Source: Voacanga thouarsii
Lineage: Eukaryota; Streptophyta; Magnoliopsida; Gentianales; Apocynaceae
Reading direction: 5' to 3'
Assembly (NCBI GenBank): GCA_026120185.1
Contig: JANUWF010001217.1
Location: forward strand, 3,766,001-3,830,000
DNA: 64,000 nucleotides
Positions 1-11,692 of the stretch are shown piece after piece. Made by a program: the position numbers and the translations under genes. The notes beneath the pieces are model-generated. The model worked only from the letters and a program-made list of their open reading frames with translations, was not told the origin of the DNA and ran no database searches. How positions within the stretch are numbered: the stretch's first letter is position 1; every line of letters begins with the position of its first letter.

Positions 1-1126
1 GCATTATACGTGGGCTTCTGATGGTAAACTATCATTGCAAAATATAAAATAGTTGCCCAATCATGCTTATATTGACACCAATATACTTAGCACACAATCA
101 CATCCACTAAGCTTATAGCATATCTACCTTAACTGGTTTGCGTTTCATTAAGCATTTTCTCCATAGTATTTATATTGAGATGCTTAATTACTTGCTCAAA
201 ATCTCCGTAACATACAAACACAGGAAACCAAATATTTCCATATCTGAAAGACTGCAAATTTCAAGAAGACATTCAAATACCCCCCACCAAAAAAAAGAAA
301 AAAACCCTTGCTACCAAACCTTTCTTCTATACCTCCAACTGATTTGGAGAGGTTTCCAGATGTTAGAATCCTTGCCAAGGCTGGCATGCTTCCATTTCCA
401 AGGACGCATACCATTAAAACTTATAGAATATGTAAATCATGCACTGTCAAGAGCAGTTTGCGTCATAAATGTAACCATGTCAATTAAAGAATTACCAGTA
501 AACAAATTAGCAATTAAAAAACAGCCATGATAATGAACTCTACAAAAAGAGGGCCAGTCCATTCGCATGAGCAAAATAATCAAAAAGAAAATCAATGTTG
601 GAACTGTGAAATACCATATTTCCAATAGAAAGAAGATGATGGATTTTGTATCAAAGAGATGCATGCTTTCGAAAACTATTACCAATTCATCTCCACCGAG
701 CCAATAAGGGGGGGGAGGGTGGAACTGTTGATTTCTTCTTTACCTGCTTATCTTCCTAATCAATTTTCATGAAATTGTGCATTATACGTGGGCTTCTGAT
801 GGTAAACCATTATTATAAAACATCGAATGGTTCCCCAAACATATTTATATTGACACTCAATATACATAGCACATAAGGAAATATATAAAGCTAATAGCAC
901 ATCTAACTTAGCAAAACTCCTTTATGGTTTTGTAGACTACAAAAAAAAAAGCATTTACATATTCAATTCTATTAATATTTTTATAAAATTGTGCATCATA
1001 CTTGGGCTTTTAATAATAAACCATCGTCGTAAAATACCGAATAGTTGCTCAATCATGCTTATATTGACGCCTAATATACTTAGCACACAATCACATCCAC
1101 TAAGCTTATAGCATATTTACCTTAAC
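1..1126. repeat. Three dispersed copies of a ~125-bp direct repeat
   Basis: A segment starting with gcattatacgtgggcttctg occurs at 1-126 (cut by the window edge), again at about 779-906 and a third time at about 992-1126. Copies share the run ttatattgac and an end about taagcttatagcatat. Copies 1 and 3 resemble each other most. The spacing between copies is unequal (about 780 and 213 bases), so this is a dispersed or partly deleted array. The DNA between 126 and 779 contains short frames on both strands that I do not recognise as genes. Confidence 0.7.
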
Positions 1127-1150
1127 AGATAACAACCTATGTTAATTTTT

Positions 1151-2740
1151 TAACTTCTCTAACCTGCTTCCATAAAAAATTAAAAAAAAAACTTGAAATT
1201 TCATCAAACAAAACAAATAAATAAATACACCTTTATCTACAGAATAGTAAATGGAATAACAATTTATAGAACTGAAATAAAAAATGAAAAAACAAGTACC
1301 CTTGAATATGGAACAATGAAACAACAAAAGGATAAAATAAAAGAATAGGAAAAATGTATTATATCTCAGATAACTTTTCTTCTTGCACACTATCAAGGAT
1401 AAGAATTAAATAGCAAATGAAAAATGGAACAATGCAGGAACAACTTTCTTGATTCAAGCAAAAATACATGTTTCTTTAAGAACATTACTGAAATTGACTA
1501 AATGATAAATATAACACTGAAAAGATTGAGCCAACAGGAATTGAATGTCACAATTAAATAATCACTATTGAAAACAACGACTGTCAAACGTTATTGAATT
1601 CCTTTATGGTTTCTTAGCCAAAAGAGAAGGCTAAGATCCATGAACAAATAGCTAAAACTGTCGATCAAAGCCAAGAGATTGGGACAAACCTAGAAGTTGA
1701 ATAAATCAAACATAATAACATACCCATACCTCAGAAACAAATAAATTCTGCCAAAACAAAAAATATTCCTAAGCAGATCTCTGAATAAAAACACAATTGT
1801 AGACAAAAAAAAAAAACACACACACACACAATAAATTACAATGCACATAGTATATGACCTTTATTCAATGAAACAAAATACTAAATCACACTCACTTGAA
1901 ATCCTAACAAACTGAAAACTTTAAAGTGCAAATACACACACTAAAATCCCACTTATCTATCTCAAAAGTAACTAAACAAAAAAGACTTTTAACAGTTGAT
2001 ACTACTGAGTAAGAAGAATGAGTGTGTGTTTTACATTAAAAACAAAGGGTACAATAGTAATTTATGTTCCATATGTTTACGAGCAGTGTATAAGAAGAGA
2101 CATTGTTTTGTAGTTCTTATTCCCACAACAAAGCTTACAATAACCAAGTTACTCAAACATATGATGCAACTAACTAAACTTACCCAAACTTACCAAAACA
2201 AACAGATTTCCTTCATTTTTTAACTTTCTCTAACCTTCTTCCGTCAAACAAACCTGAAATTTCATCAAACAAAAAAAATAACTAAATACACCTTCATCTA
2301 CAGAACAGTAAATGGAATAACAATTTACAGAATTGAAATGAAAAATAGAAAAACAAGTACTTTTGAATATAGAACAATGAAAGAACAACTTACTGCAATA
2401 GCACCTACATTAAATAAATTCATGGAACACCAAAAGGATAGAATAAAAGAACAAGAATAAATGTATTATATCTCAAATACTTTTTCTTCTTGCACACTAT
2501 CAAGGATAAGAATTAAATAGCAAGTGTATTATTTCTCAGCGAATGAAAAATGGAACAATGCAAGAAAAACTTGCTACAATAACACCTACATTAAATAAAT
2601 TCTTGAAACAACAATACGATAGGACAAAAGAACAGGGGAAAATGTACTATTTCTCAGATACTTTTTCTTCTTACAGACTATCAAAGATAAGACTTCAAAC
2701 AGCAAATGTATATTTCTCATATGCTTTTTCTTCTTATAAC
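1151..2740. repeat. Duplicated AT-rich block (two copies plus a partial third)
   Basis: The block at 1151-1440 recurs at 2221-2570. Shared landmarks are ttcatcaaacaaa, aatggaataacaattta and cttgcacactatcaaggata. The second copy carries about 70 extra bases with cacctacattaaataaattc. That extra segment and its downstream part are repeated again at about 2555-2740. The intervening 1440-2220 is AT-rich with a (CA) run near 1820 and no recognisable gene. The block is non-coding as far as I can see. Confidence 0.65.
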
Positions 2741-3078
2741 ATCATGATGCTACTAATACTAACACCATGAAGAAAACCAATATATGTCAAATGCCTTCAG
2801 TGATTTAAAGAGGCAAAAATAACCACTATATGCTACTGATACTAATTAATTAACCTTTAGTCCACATCATTTGTACTTCACCTCTAACAAAAAACCAATT
2901 ACCTAACAGATCTATCATCAACACCTCTACCAAATAGCAAAAAAACCACAAAAAAAAAAAAAAAAACACAGGACAAAACAAAACCTTAATTTCTACATCT
3001 AAAATAAGAAAAAAAAAACACTGAAAATTAGCTCAACATAATGTTAAAATTAACAAATTTAAACTAAATAAAGTTCCT
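2741..3078. other. AT-rich spacer, no gene seen
   Basis: This stretch is made of A-rich runs (for example near 2950-2967 and 3010) and carries no frame, RNA gene or transposon end that I can support. Confidence 0.5.
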
Positions 3079-3800
3079 AGATTAAACAACAAATACCAAA
3101 AAATAAAAAATTTACACAAATATATTGGGAAATCAGAAGAAATTGGACCTGCAACACAATCGAAACTCACGCACTGTCATTCTTTGATACGCCTCCTCTC
3201 TCTTATGCTACTGAAACAAATATAGAAATTATGGAACTCAGTAAAAAGGATTTCACCAGATCTACTAATTCCCTAAGAGATCTATCATAGATTAAACAAC
3301 AAATACAAAAAAAACCAAAAAAATTACACAAAGCTATTGGGAAATTAGAAGAAATCAGACCTTCACCACACTCAAATCGCACACAGTCCTTCTTTGATAC
3401 ACCTCCTCTCTCTTATGCTACTGGTTCAAAAACACATGACACAGAGCTTCGTAAAAAGGATTTCCAGAGAGCTAATGCAATTGGGTTTTCACCAAATCTA
3501 CCAATTCCCTGACACATCTATCATCACGGTTCAGAGATTAAACAACAAATACCAAAAAAATAAAAAAATACACAAAACTATTGGGAAATCGAAAGAAATC
3601 AAACCTCCAACACACTCGAAACTCACGCACAGTCCATCTTTGATACACCTCCTCTCTCTTATGCTATTGGTACAAAAACACACGACATAGAGCTCCGTAA
3701 AAATGATTTCCCGAGATCTAATGCAATCGGGTCTTCGAATGCTACTGAGACAGGCAACACAGAGCTGCGTAAAAGGGATTTCCCCATATCTAATGCAATC
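3079..3800. repeat. Tandem repeat array, three ~210-246-bp units with 71-bp sub-repeats
   Basis: Units begin with agattaaacaacaaatac at 3079, 3289 and 3535. Each unit contains attgggaaat, then tttgatacrcctcctctctc and cgtaaaaaggattt-like segments. In the last unit a shorter repeat of about 71 bases (gagctccgtaaaaatgattt at 3690, gagctgcgtaaaagggattt at 3761) is tandemly duplicated. A minus-strand frame at 3845-3531 (104 residues) runs through the array. Its internal repeat of the SSIxRxDCIR type simply reflects the DNA repeat, so I do not treat it as a protein gene. The structure could be a minisatellite or a repeated 5' flank of an unseen minus-strand gene. Confidence 0.65.
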
Positions 3801-4475
3801 AGCTCTTTGAATGCTACTAAGCATGACAACACCGTCTTCTAGCACTCCACAGTACGAGGATTCAATAGGTTTTACTCTTATTATTTTCTTAAAAAACCAA
3901 TTGTTTAATGGTGTCTCTGAGAGAGTGAGAACTTAGGTTATGCTCGGTTGAAGAACAATAATTTTTCTTTGAGTAAATGCTTGAAAGGTAATACAAAAGT
4001 ACAGAGACCTTTTGAGGTACAAACACTTCAAGCTTGCCATTGCTGTTTTATTCATTTCACTTCAGATAATTCTTTGTCCCAAACGAAATTTTAAAAAAAA
4101 TAACCTAAATTCAATGAAAAATGTACGACCAATGGAACAGATTTAGTAATTGAACAATCTGAAAAATTAATACAAAACAAAATAAACTTGATTCATAAAT
4201 TATTTTATTTAAACATATAACAATAATACAACACTTTAAAGTCACAAAGCTTTACTAACACAATCATATCTTAAAAATCTAAAAAACTTTAGAATTTCTT
4301 CATCACTTCATCCCTGAACATTCACCAGCTTCAAATTTATCTCTTTACTTTGATCCTTCTGTAAAGAAACACTGTTTCCAGAAACTCAAAAAATATCAAC
4401 AGCGTTTTTTGTATCACCATGATGAACTTGCAAAAACACCTTACAATTATCATAGTATAGCCAAATAGTATTCTC

Positions 4476-4960
4476 TTATAACCAATGAAGCTTTAATTTC
4501 AAATAGCTAAAGTTCTTGAACAGCTCTTTATGAACACTTCGATCAACACAAGATTCCACCACTACAACAACAAAAGGATCATAAAAATTCACAAAATAAT
4601 CAAATATCCTCATTGAATCACTTGCAGCAAGAAAACCCTCACTAATAAAAATAATACTTAATGGAAATTTTTTATTTCCATCATTAAACACCCAATCATG
4701 TGTCTCTAACCACCAGTTCGTACAAAATTCAGCATCAAAACTCGTACGAGTTGAAAGAGGAACAAGGACCTCCACATATTCAGGAAATTCCTCATCACTA
4801 TCATGCGCGCAAAATCATCTCTTCTATCTGGAATCAACAAATGCACTATGTCACCCTGCATATCAATAGAATTCAGAACAATTGTCTCAGAAAGAAAATG
4901 ATATATCTCCGGTTTCCCTATAAGTTGATATTTCCTCGAACTTAAATTATACAAATCCAT
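4476..4960 (-). pseudogene. Broken reading frame, unrecognised protein
   Basis: Two overlapping minus-strand frames, 4960-4706 and 4775-4476, read like parts of one protein separated by a frameshift near 4800. The upstream part begins MDLYNLSSRKYQLIGKPEIY. The downstream frame continues with EVLVPLSTRTSFDAEF and contains KKFPLSIIFISEGFLA. The composition is protein-like, unlike the AT-rich surroundings. The N-terminal part vaguely recalls the C-terminal associated domain of plant F-box proteins, but I cannot identify the family. No start context or upstream exon is visible. I infer a decayed gene fragment; a rare coding exon pair is the alternative. Confidence 0.35.
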
Positions 4961-6175
4961 CTCTTAAAAACAGTTCCCTAACAAAACAACACCAATCTTT
5001 AAACAATTAATGGAAAACAAAAAATCTATATAAAGCTATATATATACATAAAAATAGAACAATAAATACACCAAATATGAAATACTATTTAAAAAAACAT
5101 AACAAAAATACTAATCAACAATCCAATGTACATAGACACATCTGCAAAACAAAAAGACACCTTTCATTCAATATGTATAGAAAATAATGCTAAACTAGCA
5201 AAATACATAAATGAATGAACATTCTGAAAACCAAATTCACATTATAAACAAAAAAAAATTTCAAATTCACATGATTCAATTAAATACATAAAATATATCC
5301 TAAAATAAAAAGATTAAAAATATCAGATACATATGTAACTATTAAAACCCTTCTATCAAATACATCAAAAACTATATTTCATAATGTATTTACAAAAAAA
5401 AATAAATAAATACATTCCCGGGCAACAACCTAGTATAAATAATGGACTAAATACTAGATTTTAAAAATAAGAAACATGATTACATTCCTACCTTATTTTC
5501 CTTAAAAATCAAATGGAGCCTTAAGACTTTTTACCAACATAGGTCTTTTGAAAAAGGACACCAAACATGGTTTCATTTTTTAATAGCAACACCAAATATT
5601 AGTTCATTTTTTAACAAGGATTCTGATTTGTCGACCTTTGCCTATCTCAACGAGTCTACACGTGAGTTTGGTTATGCATTCTTCTATGTTGCATACCCAT
5701 ATATGGAATTGATTCCCGTCTAGGCCAGGGATGGAGATCCAACTCTGAGGTCTACTAAGCCTATTACTTTGGGCAAGGGGACTATCATCGCCTCCAATTG
5801 AGCACTTTTGTCTATAAACTCCAACATTGAACTGCTCCCCGAGAACAGTATTTTGATACCCCAATTGTTACAAGGTTAAGTTCAAATTCGAACTTTTTTA
5901 ACCTTGTGCCAATAGCAATTTAGTTCGACTTGACCAAGTTACTCAACCTAAACCTACGACGAATGTCTCCAACATTGAACAATAATAAATGCTCAGATTG
6001 TCAACTGATGGGAACTCAAGGTCATTATTAATGTAGCAAAAATCTACATATCTTTGGTATTCTTAAGTTGAAAAAAAAAATGTTTCCTTAATATTTATTG
6101 GTAAATCTTGTAACTCATTTCATCTTCTTTGAAAATTACTTCTTAACCTTGTTAAATTGAGCTTGTATTACAAAA
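4961..6175. other. AT-rich intergenic stretch, no gene supported
   Basis: The stretch contains A/T-rich simple sequence (5030-5460) and a somewhat GC-richer island at 5600-5950. The island holds a minus-strand 86-residue frame (5864-5604) and a palindromic motif around 5876-5905. Neither matches anything I recognise. Confidence 0.4.
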
Positions 6176-6367
6176 GGAAAATTAGTTAATTTAGCCCCTT
6201 ACCATTTTTTTTTTTGGGAAGGTTAGGTCCTTTTTCTTTATTTTCACCTAGTTAGGTCCATTAACTAATTTTTTTTTTTTTTACCTGAAAAGGTCCTTTT
6301 AACCGTTAACATCAATTCTACCGTCAAATGTTAAGGACATTTTCGATATTTCACTTTTCCACTCATT
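6176..6367 (+). repeat. Left terminal inverted repeat of the Pack-MULE
   Basis: It is about 192 bases, matches the reverse complement of 7465-7649 with scattered substitutions, and has poly-T tracts of different length in the two arms. The outer end is ggaaaattag and the inner end is near cactcatt at 6360-6367. Confidence 0.85.
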
Positions 6368-6469
6368 GAAGATAAACAAGAAATCACTTAAAATATTTTA
6401 TAAAATTGTTTTGCATAACAAAGCAATTAATGACATCAACAAATATGTCACTAATCAAACTACAACCAA

Positions 6470-7435
6470 CATTAACCAAAAGTCTCCAGTCGCTGGAAAA
6501 TCACAGTCACCGGCATCATCATAGACCAGATCATCTTCAACCTTCTCCGCAGTGTCCTCAGTGATCTTGTCCTCAACGTAACTAACACCCTCGGCTAAAC
6601 TTGACCAAACCTCTCCTCCTGCCAACCCTTTCTCCATTTCAAGGTTATTGTTCCTTGTCGTTCCTATCATTGAACTCACCTGGAAAATTAACCATTTCGT
6701 CTTCAATTTGGAGACGAATTCACCCTTCATTTCTAATAAAAATGAAACCACATAATAAAAATAAAAATCAGACTTCTCCTCCGTCACACTCGCCTACCCT
6801 CAGCTAAAGCGAGACGACCCAGTGCCCCTGCAACTGCACCCACTGCCAATCCCGTTCCCATCTCACCAAACTTACTTTTCTTCTTCTTCTCATACACCAC
6901 CTGGGTGGTCCCGTAGGCAAGCTGCCCATAAACAGGTTGACCATAGGGCAAAGTGGGCACACCATAGGGTATCACAAATATGGTGTGACCTCGTAGGGTG
7001 CACCATAAGATGCTGATGGTGCAGTGTAGTCTCTGGATCCAGGTGGTGAAACACCATAGGGAGGTGCGTGGTACGTATTTGGAACACGATACCAGGACTA
7101 TCGGACGGTAACCTTAACTACCAATTTACCTTGTGGATGTCTAGAAGGGTGCTTGAGCTCGAGCTTCCTCTCGATGCCGCGGCAATACCTACTAGATTGA
7201 CAATTTCCAGGATGAAAATACGACTGGAGCTGATAAGTGGCTTAGTGCCGTCTTCTAAACCGGCGTGGACGATGTCAACGTATAAGGTGGAGCATTTGGC
7301 TTTAGGGTTGATCCAAAGGACAGCGTAGGCCTGAGCCAGCCAGCCATTATGCCAGTTGACGTTCTTGAGATCTTTTGCCCTGGTAACGGAAACCTTTAGC
7401 CTACTAACGATAACCTTTAGCTCGTAGTTGATTAG
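6470..7435 (-). pseudogene. Captured SRC2-like C2-domain gene, decayed
   Basis: Reading the minus strand from about 7435, the frame gives the start of a C2 domain (YELKVIV, then RAKDLKNVNW) and further on AYAVLWINPKAKCST and LYVDIVHAGLEDGTKPLI. This is the pattern of plant SRC2/C2-domain proteins, which bind membrane lipid in a calcium-dependent way. The middle of the C2 domain (between KCST and LYVDIVHA) is deleted. Next, in other frames, come a Pro/Tyr/Gly-rich linker ([12 protein letters not shown]), a basic KKKKSKFG motif and a glycine/alanine segment [14 protein letters not shown] near 6850. The acidic tail VEDKITEDTAEKVEDDL lies near 6550, after a 209-bp insertion. Frame changes, an internal deletion and the insertion make a functional product unlikely. 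A small spliced chimaeric transcript is possible. Confidence 0.8.
6600..6808 (-). other. 209-bp insertion in the captured gene, flanked by 13-bp direct repeats
   Basis: The sequence accctcggctaaa at 6587-6599 recurs as accctcagctaaa at 6796-6808, on the two sides of the point where the C2-gene tail (LALAEG / LAEGVSYVEDK) is interrupted. The inserted DNA has no poly-A tail or inverted ends. Read on the minus strand it is an open frame ending in a splice-donor-like cag-gtgagt. It may be filler from another gene captured by the element. Confidence 0.55.
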
Positions 7436-7464
7436 CAGTTGAGCTTTGCCCTGGTAACTCTGAT

Positions 7465-7649
7465 AATGAGTGAAAAAGTGAAGTGTCGAAAATGCCCTTA
7501 ACATTTGACGTAGAATTGATGGTAACGGTTACAATGATATTTTCAGATAAAAAAAATTAGTTAAGGGATCTAACTAGGTGAAAATAAAAAAAAAAGAACC
7601 TAATTTTCCAAAATGAAAAAGGTAAAAGATTAAATTGATTAATTTTCCT
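7465..7649 (-). repeat. Right terminal inverted repeat of the Pack-MULE
   Basis: This is the inverted partner of 6176-6367. It ends in aattttcct followed directly by the target duplication attacaaaa (7650-7658). Confidence 0.85.
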
Positions 7650-10069
7650 ATTACAAAATTTCGTAAATACTACAAACATTATAAATATATATTCGGGCAA
7701 ATACGTGGAGACTGAAACTGGTTATCTTTAATAGGCATATCAAATTGTACCACAATAGTATTGCGTCGTTCTTGATCCCAACTCTGTTCTTCATTTTTTT
7801 TTAATCATTTTTTTTCCCTTTAACTACATGATTCTTCGGGAACAGGAAAAGAGATTGCACCAAAGGAAAAGCGAAACAGTCTGCAGGATAGAGAAGAAGG
7901 GTAGTTGAGACTTGCGGGAGAGGAAGGATGGGACACTGTGTCACGTGACAAGTGATGGCTTGCCAACTCATTGATTTAGATAGTAATTGGGTTAAGAATA
8001 TTTCTCAATTCAGTTTTTAAAAAAATCTGAGTAATTTTATTTTTAAAATTTCTATTTATTTACAAAATATTATATTATATATTTTTAAAATTTATTTGCA
8101 ATTTAGATAAACTTTTCTCACAAAAATACAATCCAAATACACCCAAAATTCCCAATTAAAAAAGACTACATATTAGATAGCCAAATTCAACAAAGAAAGA
8201 GGGCACAGAAAAAGAGATGGGGAAAGAGTTTTTTCCGTTCCTTTTGGTCTCTTTTTATTTTTAAACTTTTTTCCTCTTCCAATTTCCTTTTCAAATAAAA
8301 AGAATCGATCTCAATTGTGCTTTTTGTCACTGAACAAATTCAGAATTTTCTATTTAAAAAAAACCATATACATCGGTGTACTGTTACACAATATAAAGTA
8401 TAATTTTATAGTACAATGATACATAAAAAGATTATCCAACTTAAAACAAATTATAGAAACTTATTACACTAATCAAACTTAAAAAGATTATCAAGTAACC
8501 CAAGAATGATTACTTCATTTACTATCTTCACATTTACATAATTTTTAATTATATAATATAACATTATGTTTTATATTTGTACCAAACATTTAGGATGATA
8601 AAAAATATAGTGTACCGTTTTGGCACAATAAAAAAATATAGTATAATATAAATTTAATAGAGTGAAAAACAAGATAAATATTATCATAATATTCACACAA
8701 TCTAATGGCATTTTTTTTTTTTTTTTGTTTCCCTTTTCTCAGTTATCGGAGCTAGGTAGTAGGATTTTAAAAACTCTTGAAAATTTTCTGGGAGTGTCCA
8801 ATTTCCCGTCTCTTTCTTCTTCTTGTCTGCTTCTGATCGTATGTTCCTTAAAGACACCAACGTATGCTTCAAATCCAATTTCGATTGGCCTCGTGCAGGA
8901 GAGAGAAACCCATTCATGATTTCAGAAAAAATAATAAAGGAATAAACAAACAAAGCCATTAATCTGGAAACATGGCAACCAATATATAAAATAATGATCT
9001 TTCACGTTCATGATTCTTGTAATTTCAATGGCTCCATTGAGTCAATGCATCAGCAGGCAGCCAGATAGGAATGATACAACTTGCTTTGATAATGTTTATA
9101 TGTTAGGTAAGAGCTGAAAGATGTTTTTATTTATACTTCTTTACATATCAACGGGGATGAAATGTTAAATAACTTCACGGGTGGGGTAATAGGAGTCATC
9201 ATCAAATACACATATTTTATTATTGGAGAAATAATTTTAGAGACAGATAAAATTCACCTTTAAAAGTTGTATTTCTATCTTTAAATAAATTTACCGATAA
9301 ATTAAAAATATAAACAGATTGTCATCCATCTTTGTAGATGATATCTCTCTGATTCTCTCATCTTAGAGACATAAAAAATTATCTGTTTTTAAATATCTTT
9401 TTATTTGTGATTTGTCTCTATTTTAGGAAAAAATTAAAAGTAATTTTGTCTCTATTTTGTCTCCAACTATTAAAAAGTTAAAAAAAAGGTAAAAAAATGA
9501 GTAATAAAAAATGGTCAGGTCAGGTCAGTTAGAAAATTGTGAAATAAAATCCAATTGCTTTATATTCAAGGCTCCAAATTAATTTCCTCGCCAAATGCTC
9601 AACCGATGCATCTTCTTTCTTGTCCACCCACAAAAAAACAAAAGCACAATTGTTGTGAATTTCTCAGATCCTCTCACCATTTTTATTGTTTGTTGCGTTT
9701 AAATAAAGAAATGGAAGTATGCAATGAATTTTCAACTCCTCTTCACCAAACACAAATTTTCTTACACAACCAAGAAAAAGAAAATTACAGAGTGAAAATC
9801 TGTTTTTTTTTTTAAAGAGTAGTTTTGAATAGCTGCAGCAATGATATTTCTTGTAGTTTCTTCTAATGCCTGTGAGATGTCTATTAAAAATATAAAGTAG
9901 GAGTTGGTGGAGGTAAAAGAAGGAGAAGAAAAGAAAATGGAGGAGAGAGATACCAAGCAATAGGAACGGTGGCCATAGTACAGAAATAATATAACAGTAG
10001 ATTATATTAATGACCTATAACATTCATGATTGTTTTATATAATAAAAGTCTTTTCACATTTTAAACAAT

Positions 10070-10072
<3 letters not shown>

Positions 10073-10106
<34 letters not shown>
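10073..10106. repeat. (AT)n microsatellite
   Basis: Uninterrupted alternating A and T, about 17 units. Confidence 0.95.
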
Positions 10107-10108
<2 letters not shown>

Positions 10109-10665
10109 TGTGTCCAAAAGAAATAAAAATATATTAATAGAAAACTACAAAGTAAACTTAGAAAGAAAAGAAAATATATGAATTGCTTGAGGGACTGGTG
10201 AAGGCAGCAACTAATTAAATGCATCAACTTGCACCATTTTATTCTTTATTGTTTTATTGCTACTATATATATTTGTAGTATCCAATAAGTTGATTGAGTC
10301 AATCTTGAGTGCACACCATCATTGATTTGAGGCAAAGAAATAATTAGTTGTTCCACTTAATTATTTGTATTAATTAAGGCAAAATAGATTAAAAAAGTTT
10401 TCCTAACTAAATTATTTGAAAAGTTAAAAGACACAATCGTCTAATGAACGCTCCAAGTTTTGGTCTTTTTTGTGTGTATGAGGAATTGATCCTAGTTCAC
10501 AGCAAGAAAAATGGAAAACTACTGTAAAGACAAATCAAATTAATTAACTAAATCAGCTTAGGAAGAAAAAATAAATTATACACATTTTTTTTTGGTTAAA
10601 CCACCCAAAGGTGAATATTTTATTAATTAAAAATATAAATAAATAAAATAATACATTTTGAAGGG

Positions 10666-10920
10666 CTAGAGGCCTATAAAAATCATAAACGAAATGTACG
10701 AATTGCTAGCCATGCATAGGCATTTTGTACTCCTTTGTTTCTTTTCCCTTTGCGACTTTCGCACTATTGTAAATTGATCATTATCAAATTCAAAAAAATC
10801 GTCTCTAGTGTTTTTTAGGTCGTATAAGTTTAAAATTGAAACCATTTGTTGTGCTGACTTATTATGCTTCTTCTTCCGTGCTTTCAACTTTCTGAGATGC
10901 TTAATTTGCTGCTGAATTTT
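10666..10920 (-). other. Possible coding remnant, lysine-rich
   Basis: The minus strand is open from about 10920 to 10666 and reads IQQQIKHLRKLKARKKKHNK, then SILNLYDLKNTRDDFFEF. A basic, helical, exon-like composition sets it apart from its surroundings. There is no good start codon or splice context, and I do not recognise the family. It may be a gene fragment or chance. Confidence 0.2.
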
Positions 10921-11692
10921 ATTATCAAGCTCAAGTCTAATAAACTATATACATATATATGAGATACATGCGTTGAATCCAATGGATAATTTAATTATTG
11001 AGATTAAAAAAAATAGAGATACATGTATAACTATACATTAATTTGGGAGAAAGTAAGAGTGCTTTTTAAAATTTTTTTTAATCCTTCTTTAATACAAATA
11101 GTATTTCATAGATACCAACCTTGGGATAACGTTTTTTAATTAATTAATATTTCTTATCTAAAATTAAATGTTAAAAGTTAATTATAATTAAATTATACTT
11201 TAAATTTAAATTTCAAATTTTAGAATTAAATTTTCACACTTAGATTTTTAAAATTTAGTATTTAAATATTTAAACTTCAATTCTTAAATTTCAATTTTAT
11301 CAAAAGTATTAGTAAAATTCAACCATCTACTATAATATGAACACAAATTTTAGAAATGAAGTAACACTACGGATCAGGAAATAATGCCTTTTTTGGGTCC
11401 AAATAATGCTGAAGTAGACATCAATTTGAGAATGGGAATATATACCAAGTTGGGGCCGGCCGGATGCTTCAATTTCGAGTTAATTTATTCATCCACTTGC
11501 TTTAAAGAAAGGCTTTGGCTGTCTCCGGTCAACTCATCGGGAAAGCTATGGCCAAGTATTTAACTGCTAAAGGTCACAGCTGTGGCCATGAGGTTTCTCA
11601 CTCCCCTTTTCAAGTTCAGAAAAGCTTGGTAGAGCGTAGACCATCTTTACAAACCTCACCACGGTAGTAAGAGAAACACAGAGAGAGGGGAG

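Larger units (their letters stand above)
6176..7649 (-). mobile_element. Pack-MULE-like element carrying a C2-domain gene fragment
   Basis: The ends at 6176-6367 and 7465-7649 are inverted copies of each other. Both start ggaaaatta, contain a tttattttcacctagttag block and end with a (c)cactcatt block, about 185-190 bases each. The flanking bases are attacaaaa at 6167-6175 and again attacaaaa at 7650-7658, a 9-bp target-site duplication with one extra base at the right junction. Long TIRs plus a 9-bp duplication are the hallmark of Mutator-like elements. No transposase is present. The interior is a decayed minus-strand copy of a host C2-domain gene, which makes this a Pack-MULE by definition. 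An 8-bp duplication (attacaaa) with TIRs one base longer is an equally good reading of the junction. Confidence 0.85.
7659..11692. other. AT-rich intergenic region upstream of the NLR gene
   Basis: There is no convincing gene here. Short frames at 8662-8959 and 9555-9960 lack recognisable motifs. At 9230-9460 the words gagaca/tgtctc recur at both ends in opposite orientation, which might be a small decayed inverted-repeat element. A TATATA at 11439-11444 lies about 250 bases upstream of the NLR start codon and is a possible, unproven TATA box for it. Confidence 0.5.

Noticed and set aside
5604..5905. Possible SINE suggested by a B-box-like gttcaaattcgaac
   Set aside because: The motif is a self-complementary palindrome and no A box at the right spacing or poly-A tail is present.
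8662..8959. Overlapping 85-residue frames on both strands
   Set aside because: No recognisable motif, a poly-T/poly-A end, and no splice or promoter context.
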